From NCBI GenBank assembly GCA_038373885.1, contig JAWZYV010013272.1:124001-188000 (forward strand): a DNA stretch of 64,000 nt. The letters are read 5' to 3'. The notes under the pieces are model-generated. The model ran no database searches. It worked only from the letters and a program-made list of their open reading frames with translations, and had not been told where the DNA came from. Numbering within the stretch: position 1 is the first letter of the stretch; every line of letters starts with the position of its first letter. Both the position numbers and the translations under genes were made by a program. Positions 34,338 to 44,000 of the stretch are shown here, in pieces. This DNA comes from Cheiracanthium punctorium (lineage: Eukaryota > Arthropoda > Arachnida > Araneae > Cheiracanthiidae).

Positions 34338-34876
34338 AACTTTTAGACATTAAACAGTATTCACTATTAATACACTGATTCTTCTTATTTGCATACAACA
34401 TGTTAATTCAGATGGTTTTCTAAAATTAAAACCTGGTTAAAACATTTTCTTCTTCAGAGTTTTCAAATGAATCTAGTGAAATTTTGGTAACTGTTAGCTG
34501 TGCCAAATAGAGTGGCACAGCTAATAGTTGTGGAACAAAACTCTGATTGTGGGGACAAAACTCTTACAGTTGGTCAGCTCGAAAAGGATGATATATTAAA
34601 GAAATAAATGGCTCTCTAATATAATGAAATAGGTTTAGTAACACTAGTAATAGGAAATGCATTATCATTTTTGATTATCAGATTTAAATCCCACAAATTG
34701 GGGAGAAAATATGTGGGTGAAGATGGTCGACAGTACACTATGTTAAGTACCAGAGTTTTCACTTACGTAATGTTTTAACTATCAATGTAAAATCAAGATA
34801 TTTTTATTCAATCAACAAACAGTATTTCAGCATTATATTAACGACTCAAACCAAATTGGACTTTGGTGCTTAAAAC

Positions 34877-35048
34877 GGTACATCCGAATTATCCCGGCAG
34901 TCTGCCAAGACGAGCGATTTTTTGCCAAGATAAATGCTGAACACATAAAAATATTGATAGTTTCAAATACAATTAGCAACAGTTTGCCGGTACATTTTCC
35001 AAAAAAATAATCTGGCAGGAATGACCGCCGGGATAATATGTAAGTACT
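34877..35048. mobile_element. MITE, family D, inverted copy
   Basis: GGTACATCCGAATTATCCCG at the left and GACCGCCGGGATAATATGTA at the right, with the family core on the minus strand (GCAAACTGTTGC complement). The ends are more diverged than at 11343 and no target duplication is visible. The 34833-35084 frame is this MITE. Confidence 0.75.
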
Positions 35049-35058
35049 ACCCTTCTTA

Positions 35059-35230
35059 CAGGGGCGTAGCCAGACATTTTTCATGGGGGGGGGGGGTTAT
35101 GACTACTACAACTCATATATATATGTATACGTGTGTGTGATAATGTAGTGAAGAATATACATTTTGTATGGCAAAAATTTCTCATGGGGGGATTATGCCC
35201 CCCCTAACCCCCCCCTTGGCTACGCCCCTG
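35059..35230. mobile_element. hAT MITE, family M1
   Basis: A 172-bp copy with CAGGGGCGTAGCCA / TGGCTACGCCCCTG ends. Flanks CCTTCTTA and CTTTCTTA are an 8-bp duplication with one mismatch. A 12-G run sits inside the left end. Confidence 0.93.
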
Positions 35231-36179
35231 CTTTCTTAAAACACTACTGTTGGTGTTGGCAACATTAAATATTATGATGTATAAGTAAATAGCTATCTAA
35301 TACAATGAAATAGGGTTATCAACACTAGGAAAAGAAACTATAAAAAAATGGTCAACGATATAATATACAAGTACGGAACAAACTTTTCATAAAATGCACT
35401 CAAATATCATAACTTTTGATTCAACAAGAATTGGTACAACTAATACTTTGAAATAATAATAGTAAAACAAATCCAGTTTAGGGATCACACTGAAGTCTGA
35501 TAAAAGTGGGTCACAAAGGCCCATTAACTTAAGAAATATGAGTTTTTACATACATATGCAAAACCCATTATGTGCATATTTTTTATATCACAGTCAAGAA
35601 AATTTGGGTAATTTACTCAAAAATCTGGGTAAACGTGAACTCTGCAATTAGTGCATCAAACAGTATTTCAATATAATTAAAACTCAGTAGAGCGTGGGAA
35701 TCTCACATCTTTTTCTTTTTCTCACGTTAAAAAATTATTACTGCGAGAAATTCACGCACCCTACAAATCAGTTTCATTCTGTGCAAGATTTTCGCATTTA
35801 GGAAGATTGAAGCACTTTTTCATAAATAGTCCCACATGCTTCTAATTTTCATAAAGTTTTATATATGCAAAATTCTCACTTTCATTCTTTACTTCTATTC
35901 TTATTTATGATTTCCTTCCCGACTACAATTCATCCTACAAGAGGAATACACAAAAGTGTTTATTTCACCCATTTTTAAAAAATTTCACACAGATTTGAGG
36001 AAAGGGTGATACATTCTCAGTCTCACATTTTTTTTTTTTTTTCCCATAATGAAAACAAAACTTTTCTTAACTTAAAATCTAATTAAATCTTTCAATCTAA
36101 AAAACAATAATAAAACATTTTTTACTCAGACAACAAAATACTTAGGTCTTCATATTTTCTCATGTAATTAGATTATGCA
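35231..36179. repeat. Intergenic DNA with dispersed repeat R2 (35480-35650)
   Basis: The segment 35480-35650 (TCTGATAAAAGTGGGTCACA, TATGTGCATATTTTTT) matches 63627-63770 in the E2F intron in the same orientation. The rest is AT-rich with no supported gene. Confidence 0.55.
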
Positions 36180-36185
36180 TTTATT
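36180..36185 (-). promoter_or_regulatory. Candidate poly(A) signal for CCDC115
   Basis: AATAAA on the minus strand about 50 bp past the CCDC115 stop codon. The position is plausible; use is inferred. Confidence 0.5.
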
Positions 36186-36235
36186 TGGTTGGGTTCAGAC
36201 ACAAATACTATATGTTTGTCTGAATTAGAGTATCG

Positions 36236-36826
36236 TTAATAACTTAAAACAGATTTCTTTTTTCTAAATGTCCTATACTCTTCACACAGAGCTTTCAGTT
36301 GGTTCTGCAAAGTTGCAACTTTTGTAGATGTTTCAATTACTTGTTCAAATCTAGACTGGCATGATTTTAAAGAATCGGGAACTAAAACGCCAAACCAATG
36401 CAGAGGGTTTTTTACAATGTATTCTTTTTTACTTCCAGAAAAATCATCCTCAAACTCATTGTTTATATTTTTAACAGAATGAGTAGACACCGAATCTTTC
36501 GTTGAACATGAATTCACATCATTTATTGTTGCCGTATCTAGAGTATGAAACGATGTAAACTTTATTCCATTACTAGAATCACTATTTGATATAACTTTCT
36601 TTGTGGCTTGTAAATTTGAAGTATTTATCTGCAGAATATCGATCTTCTGTCCTCGCATAAGATATCTCGTCTTAGCCATCTTAATAAAGCCATCTCTAAG
36701 ATTATCGTCTAAATACTGCCTCTCTTCAATTATATTTTGCATAACATTTAATATCTGCAAGGCTAAATCATCTAAATGATCGCAGATATTTGAAAATTCA
36801 ATTTCAGTGGCACTAACGACAGCCAT
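36236..36826 (-). CDS. CCDC115: CCDC115 / Vma22-type V-ATPase assembly factor
   Basis: An intact single-exon frame of 196 residues; the human protein is 180. In mammals CCDC115 works with TMEM199 to assemble the V-ATPase Vo sector in the ER-Golgi, and yeast Vma22 is the counterpart. What supports the call: an N-terminal helical, coiled-coil-prone segment (about 10-45), AKTRYLMRG (residues 51-59; human AKARYAMG), a low-conservation Ser/Asn-rich middle, and the conserved NPLHWFGVLVPDSLK near 138-152. A second helix with VATLQNQLKAL follows. The start is the first Met of the conserved N-terminal helix, preceded by TTATTTATTTG. No stop or frameshift. It diverges from the E2F gene downstream. Confidence 0.9.
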   Translation of the reverse strand: MAVVSATEIEFSNICDHLDDLALQILNVMQNIIEERQYLDDNLRDGFIKMAKTRYLMRGQKIDILQINTSNLQATKKVISNSDSSNGIKFTSFHTLDTATINDVNSCSTKDSVSTHSVKNINNEFEDDFSGSKKEYIVKNPLHWFGVLVPDSLKSCQSRFEQVIETSTKVATLQNQLKALCEEYRTFRKKKSVLSY

Positions 36827-37197
36827 GTTTATTTATTTGTTTTGTATCTGCAACATTGCCAACAAAATTAATATTGAAAACAAGTTTAGAATATACATAT
36901 ATTTTTATAAACATTTATTACTTACAAAATGAACATTTCATGAAATTATAATTTATGAACTATGAAAAATTATGTCTTATTTAAAATGTTTGGTTTTAAA
37001 TTTGCTATATTCACAATCTGAGATTGTTTAAGTTATTATACAATAACTCAAAAAGAAAATTAAAATAAATAATTTTACTTAATGATGTAATTTATAATTA
37101 CATATTAAATGTATAAATATCAGTTTTTTTTTTCTTGCGTCAATCCGAAGAAGACGATTGTCGCAGAATAATTTGATGTCGTGGCAGCATGCTCAAG

Positions 37198-37206
37198 CCG
37201 CGAAAA
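37198..37206 (-). promoter_or_regulatory. E2F-like site (TTTTCGCGG)
   Basis: The plus strand reads CCGCGAAAA, so the minus strand has TTTTCGCGG, close to the E2F consensus TTTSSCGC. It lies ~370 bp upstream of the CCDC115 start and ~3.5 kb upstream of the E2F7/8 start, in the least AT-rich part of the interval. E2F7/8 genes of vertebrates are themselves E2F targets. Function here is inferred. Confidence 0.4.
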
Positions 37207-38050
37207 TTCAACCAACGGCTGATGTTTTTTTTTCCCTAGTTATCGTTTGCAAGTAGTAAGGGTAGGTGACTAATGAACTGATGAAGCAATACGCGGATTA
37301 TTATTTACATTCGATAATACACACAAAAGATTCTTTTACATTTTTGAAATAAAGAAATTTCAATCATAGATTGTTTTGTTGATGAAAGAATTTTTTGTTT
37401 CATATTAATAAAAAGTACCTCCGAAGGTAAGATATTTACCGGATTTTTTAAATGTAAAATACACTTAATGTACTTTATATATTACAGTGTTTCAAATTAA
37501 TTTATTGGTGAAATGATCTGCAGAATTGAATTATAGGTATTTTATATTAGTAATTCAGCTATTAATATTTTTTAGAACTGTAATTGATTTATTTTTTTCT
37601 TTGCGATTTTATATGGATTTAATATTCGGGCCACCGTTTTGATGATAGTCTTCTGTTAAAGTAAAAATAGCTAAGTATGCAGTGCCATTGAAATAAATTT
37701 TAATATTAAATTTTTACAGCTAGCTATTAATAACAGTAATTTTGTGTTCTGTTCTAATCTCAGCGCACGGTAGCCTTCAAGGTTGCATATTTTCGACATA
37801 AACTTGAGACGACTGTTTTAACAGTTTCAAGTAAGAAATAAAATAAAATCTAGTGTTTATGAGTGTCAACATTTATTACAAATTATTAACTGCATAGTAA
37901 ACTCGTAATAATTGTAAAAATGACCCTTGTGATTTTGTAGAGTTGTTATTAATTACATTTAACTTGCAGCAATTATAGTACCATATAACTGATTTGGCAG
38001 AAAAAATTGCCTTTTATAATACTCTACTAATTTTGAAATAGCTTTTGTCT

Positions 38051-38225
38051 GTGCTTACGTATTAGCCCAGCGGTCATTCTCTCCAAATTATTTTTTTATC
38101 AAATATGCTGGCAAACTGTTGCCAATCGTATTTGGAACCATCAATAATTTCATGCATTTGGCATTATTTATCTTGGCAAAAAGCCGCTTGTCTTGGCAGA
38201 CTGCCTGGATAATACGTAAGTACCC
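38051..38225. mobile_element. MITE, family D
   Basis: A 175-bp copy, GTGCTTACGTATTAGCCCAG to GGATAATACGTAAGTACCC, with core GCAAACTGTTGCCAATCG. Flanks TTTTGTCT (38043-38050) and ATTTGTCT (38226-38233) give an 8-bp duplication with one mismatch. Confidence 0.85.
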
Positions 38226-38593
38226 ATTTGTCTAACAAGTTAAAAATGCTTATTTTTTATTATTTCTGTGGTTAGAGACATGGTTTGGGAGAAAAATGAT
38301 TTAAAAGAAAATTGAATTTATTTGATTTGGTTAAATAATTCTTATTAAATTGCTTCTTTAAACATTGATTTAAAAATAATAAATATTGCAATTTAATATG
38401 GTATGCAGTATATTAATTTTGGTGAAAATGTGTGTTTGTTTATTTATTACAGTGATCGCTGCTTATTCCGGTCACATCAGGACGGATTAAGATTCACCAG
38501 AATAATCGAAATCCATTTTTTTTCCCCCATATTTAATTTTCAATTGTTAATTTCATTCCGTATTTTTCAAGTAACATGTTCCGCACTATTTTA

Positions 38594-39520
38594 ACTTTCC
38601 AACATGTACCATGTGAGGAAAGTATTGTAATCATGAAAAAAATTCAACTTTGAGATTTTGGTGTTTACACATTTTGATGTCTTCTGAATTCATTTATGCT
38701 ATTTTTACGAGTATGTGAGTGAACACGATAACTCCTAAATTGTGCATTTAATTGAGCTCAAATTTCATATATATGTTATAAACCACCGTTGCAAGACCAG
38801 TATTGATTTTGGTGCGTGTAGGAGTTATAGATTTTTTACAGAGCTATAAAAAGATTTCTTTTACATTATGGCCTGTGGGCAAAATTCTTGAAAGCGTGTT
38901 AGTTTAAATGGTGCATTCTATTGAGTTGAAATTTGGTATATATTGTATAGACCACTATCGCAAGACCGGTATTGATTTTGGTATGTATAGGATTTATAGA
39001 TTTTTTTACAGCACTACGAAAAAGATTTATTTTACATTATGGCCAATGGACATAAATTCTTGAAAGTGTGCTTGTGTCTAAACAGTTCATTCGATTGAGC
39101 ACAAATTGGGCATGCATATAAAAGGTCATGGTCACGTGATATGCATAGATTTTGGTGTGTGTGTGTAGACTTGATAGTTCATTCACATGATTGCAAAAAA
39201 TAATTGTTACACATTATGGCCTATGGAAGCAAATCGTTTAATATGAGCTTGTGTTTAAATAGTGAAATTGATTAACATCAAATTAGGTATGCATATTATA
39301 GGTCAGTCTTACATACTACTGCATAACTTTCAATGAGTGTATGCCCAACAGTTTCTTACAGGGCTACAAAAAAGTATTTTTATTTATTGCAGCCTATACA
39401 CTCAAATCATTTTAAGTGCAGTAGTGCCTGAACACTAGATCCAATAGAGTTTAATGAAATTTATTTAAAAACTTGGCAAATATTAAGTGTTCAGAAAACT
39501 GAGTGGACTCACTCCAAATT
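38594..39520 (-). repeat. Helentron-like array, old copy with intact 3' hairpin
   Basis: Read on the minus strand, ~175-bp units (three to four, diverged; TACACACCAAAATC-like, GAATGCACC and CAATCGAATGAAC blocks) lead to ATGATTACAATACTTTCC. The hairpin ACTTTCC..GGAAAGT (38594-38623) follows, then TTAAAA. It is the same family as 4017-4585 but clearly older, and the microsatellite has decayed. The far end (39440-39520) shares the AAGTGTTCAGAAAACTGAGT block with R1. Confidence 0.6.
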
Positions 39521-40745
39521 TTTGTATTTATTTTCCTGCTGTTTATTTTAGAGCATTTATAGTGAGATAGATCTTCGCTACTCTTCTATTTAGAGAACTA
39601 TTTCCTTTTATCTGTTCCGATTAAAAATCAGCTCTATGGTTTCCCTATGATCAGCATACATTACTACATAGGCCATGCCTAAATTATAAGTTTGTACTGA
39701 ATAATTGCTTCAGGCTGTATCACTTAGTTAAAAAAAAGGTGTAGCTATAATGCTAATGCTATGAAACAGTAACAGAGTAATTATTTTTCACATAATTTCT
39801 CTTTTTTTATATTGAAACCAAATTTTAAATTTAAAGGATAATTTGGGGGCCTCCCTTTTTGCTAGGGGCCCGGATGCTTGCCCCAAATGTCCTGTCAGAA
39901 ATCGGTCTGCACACACATACCGAAAAAGATAACTCGAGATAAAAACATTACAGTATTTACTTTATAGTTATTAGTAAAGTATGCTTACATGTTGCTTGAA
40001 AAATACAGAGTGAAATTAGGAATTGAAAATTAAATAAAGTACTTAAAATATTATCCTATGTAGTGATTTCCCCAGAAATTTATATTAGCTGGGCAGCATT
40101 ACGGAGCTGCAATGTGTAATTCTATCGAATTAATGCATTCAAAAGTATATATCAATTTTTCTGCTGGGCAGTCAGTAAAACCTTTTGGGCTCTGTACCTG
40201 AAAAGAACCCTGCTACGTAATATCATTATTGCTGAACTTTTCATTTTAATTAATTGTTTTCATTCTCTTATAATATAATCTCAGTTTTTGTATCATTATG
40301 AATTTTTTGAGTAATAGTTGTCTTGAGTCAATTTATGCAGTTTTTCAAAGACACAAGAGTCAGTTATACAATAAATTCATTATCTAATCTATTTGAACAA
40401 GCATATCCAATCTGGCAGTTCTAATAGTTGTTTCATTATTTATCTACAGGTTATGACAAAACTCAAGCAATTAAAAAATTTGTCGGCTACATACGATACT
40501 GAATTTTTATGTTTATTTCTTGCTCATAAAAATTTTATTCTTTCTCAGTCTCTGAATATCGAGAACTGCATTATAGTGCATACTTTACTTAAATTTTTCC
40601 TCTTTTTTAAAGGAAAGGGGCTTTGGTGTACTTAAGATAAGAGTCTACTTTTACATCCCTATGTGAACTTAATTTTGTTTTTATTATTTTCTAATATTAC
40701 TAAAAAAGAACTCTGACTTATGTTTCTCAATGTATTTCTGTTTAG

Positions 40746-41050
40746 CAATTTTATTCCTGGCAATGAGTGAGACACCAAAAAAGAGGCTATCATCTGATAC
40801 TAATGAACGAGAAAACCTCAAACATATGAAAAGGGATCACAATACTAAAGAAAATATTCCTCCTGACTACAGCGGGACTGTTACCTCAAGTAACAGTTTT
40901 ATTTGTTTACCGATTAGAAAACCCGAAATTACAACACCTAAGAAGTCTCGTGAACACATGAAAGAACAGCCTGTCACACCTAGTACCAATTTCAAACTTC
41001 TGGCAGCAATAGCTGCCGATCAAGATTATGCTGATTGTGGTCTATCAAAT
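40746..41050 (+). CDS. E2F7/8 first coding exon
   Basis: The acceptor TTTCTGTTTAG ends at 40745, so a 5' UTR exon must lie upstream. Coding starts at ATG 40763 ([11 protein letters not shown]) and gives 96 residues to the donor GTAAGT at 41051, phase 0. An upstream in-frame ATG at 40730 lies before the acceptor, so I do not use it. Contains a basic KKR segment and NFKLLAAIA. Confidence 0.88.
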
Positions 41051-44000
41051 GTAAGTAAATTGAAAAAAAAAAAAAATTACTGTTTAGCTTTTCCGTTTAT
41101 TTTCTTTTTATTAGTCCAAAACTGCAGGTATTTGAACTCGTACTAAGGCTCAAATGTCATACAAGAAACCTGATGTACAGATCATATAATGATTTTATTG
41201 AATATCTTTATTTAATCTTGGATTTTAATAACTAATTTACAATGAATAATCTTAAATTTACATTTATCTTTTGTTCATAATGTTGTTATTTCTATTTTCT
41301 TTTTAGTCAAAAGATAATGTGAAGTCTGAGCCAATTTCTCACAGTGCTGATACTATAGACTCCGAAACTTGTAAAGTAATGTTTTCAGTACTTTATACTG
41401 TAGTATATTTCATAATTATCTGGAAATAAGGAAACTTATTCTTTAATTGCTGGTATCTTATTGAACATTTTATTTAAAAAATTTTCCTTTCTTTATCTAA
41501 ATATAAAAGAGATACAAACATGTCTGAAGTATGAAACTGTACTAAGATATTATTTTAAATATCAACTTTCATTTTAATACATTTTCATGTTACAATAACC
41601 TTTTTATTTTCTCACTCTTGTAGAGTAATAAAAATCAAGAAACATTAGAGCAAATATCTTCTGACTTTGATATGATTGACGCGACTGGCAAAGTGAATCG
41701 GAAGGAAAAATCTCTTGCAATCATATGCACAAGGTAGGTATTTTATTAATGCTGAGCAATAATTTTGTTATACCATATGACTACAATTTACATCCAAAGT
41801 AAGAAAATAATTTTTCTTTAGCACAAGACTATTGCGATTACATGTACAGTGTTTTTTTAATATGACCCGAGGTAATTGCTAACTGCAGTATTTTCTTTCT
41901 CTTTCAGTTTAGATAAATAAAGTTAAACATGCCATGATAAAATGTAGGTTGAATGCATGACAGAAATTTTCAGCTGTTATATGTGTGCCGGTCAATTTAC
42001 GCATATATACCTGTTGACTAATATTAATTTAATCACGTCCTTTGAGCATGAAGCCTTGATTTCCTTTATTTATCTATAAAACAATGATATTTAATTGCAT
42101 ATACAAATCTATGAATAAACAAGTTTTTTTTATTTATTCTTATAAAACCTGCTAAATACAAATTACAATTTTCTTGCTTTTACAGATATAGATAGTTTTA
42201 CTATTTATTTTGGGTGTATGTGCACGTATTAGACAATAATAAAAAAAATACTACTTTGAAATAATGCACTCAAAATATAGTCTCTGTAAATTTCACTATG
42301 ACAGAAATGAGAATAGAAAAAAATTGTTTTGGAGGGTGGTGGGTATAAAATACATCATAAAGTTCTCTTTGAATTTTACATTCATCACATAGCATGGACA
42401 AAAAAAAAAAAAAAAAAGGGATTTTTCGGAGCAGCAAAGTACCCATTTCTTGAATAATTGGGTCTGTAAGCTTCTTGCGATTGTCAGGAAGATAGCGTCG
42501 TCATCGTGAGGAAGAGTATGAGATAAGGTTAAACAGATTTTAGGAACCATAAGTACCTGAAGGTTTTAACTTAATATTAAACCATACAAGCGAGTACACT
42601 TTTACAATAGCCATTACAATACAATATACTTAATTACAATAGCCCAGACTTCTAAAATTTTCAGTTGCCAGATACAATCTTAGCATGCGGTTGGCTAGTG
42701 TCAACCACCTGGAGTGAGCAAGTTTTAAAGGATTTCTTTAAGATGAATCTAGTGAGAAAGGGGAGAGAGGAGAAAAACAAGCAAAGAGCAAGTGATGATG
42801 CAGTTTTTAAAAATCATCTTATTTATTCTTATTTTACTTCATTACATTATATTTGACATTAACAGGGCTCCCACTTGGTCCCTTTTTTCCCTAAAAGTAC
42901 GTTTTTTTGTGCCAGTTCCGTTTTGGGCGCTTTAGGCTATTTTGGTCCTTTTTAAATTTTAATGACTAAGAATAATTGTGTATTGTCGGCATCGGGCAAG
43001 AGATCTGAAATCGTCAGAATGACCGTTTTTTCATTGTTGATTAAACCATTATCCTTAGTTCATCTTCACTTTGAAGCAGTGCACTGCTAGAGCTTACCGG
43101 GTTGCTACGATGTGACGTAGGTCGGTCAACCTATCATCTACATCGTAGCAAACAGTCCGGCAACACTTTTTTCCAGAACACACTAACGTTCATCTGAGGA
43201 CGGTGATTTGTGGCTTTGTCCCGGTACCAATATCGGATCCGTGCATGCTGCATCTAGCCTTCCTTGAATTAACATGTAAGTACTACCTTGCGTTTGTCAA
43301 AAGTATTTCTTTGTAGTGCCCCCCTACTACGACTCTTGAAAAAGCAACCTTTCAGCAATTGGCATCCTTTTTTACCCCCTTTGCCCTGGTATGTCCAAGT
43401 TTTCACTCGAAAATTTGCCATTCCCCCTGCCCCTTCCGTTACATGGATCATCGCAGTCAAGATTATCGATCGTTTTACGGGCCCCTTTACGAAACACTTT
43501 GTATTAAAATGATACCGTAACAAAAATATGATCGATTGAAACGACCCTTAACTAAACACGATGTATAACTGTTCCTTCACAAAATTCCAAGCAACGCAAT
43601 CAGACATTTATCGTAAATGAAACCCGATAAAATTTCCTTTTAAAAATAAGTTACTTTTTTCCTAATTGAATGCTTATCAGAATCAGAGAGTGACAGTCAT
43701 CGCTTATTCATTTCATCTGTTTTCTTTCGTTCGAATAACTCAAAAAGAGGCACTTCTGGGGTGTTTATTTTCACCTAATGTAGCAACAAAAAACTAACAA
43801 CTTTCAGTTGGGGGTAAGAAAGGGATTCAAAATAACTTCACTGCCTATCCTACAATGTGGGTGTTATATTTGATAATTATTTCACAATCATAATTCTAGA
43901 CTTCAGCTTTTTGGTGAAAACTGTCAGTATAAATAATGACAGCTTCTGTAGTTTATAACTGGCTGTTTTACGCACTTGCAAGTTTTTGTTTTTAATGTTG

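Larger units (their letters stand above)
36827..40745. promoter_or_regulatory. Divergent intergenic region between CCDC115 and the E2F gene
   Basis: The start codons are ~3.9 kb apart and face away from each other. 36840-37130 is very AT-rich. 37130-37290 is less so and holds the E2F-like site. A candidate 5' UTR donor, TTTCAA/GTAAGA, lies at 37830/37831. The remainder contains a family D MITE (38051), a Helentron-like relic (38594-39520) and AT-rich DNA. The frames at 38403-38594 and 40393-40635 have no family features. Confidence 0.5.

Noticed and set aside
40730..40762. Upstream in-frame ATG of the E2F exon
   Set aside because: It lies before a good acceptor (TTTCTGTTTAG, ending 40745), so the 40763 ATG is preferred.
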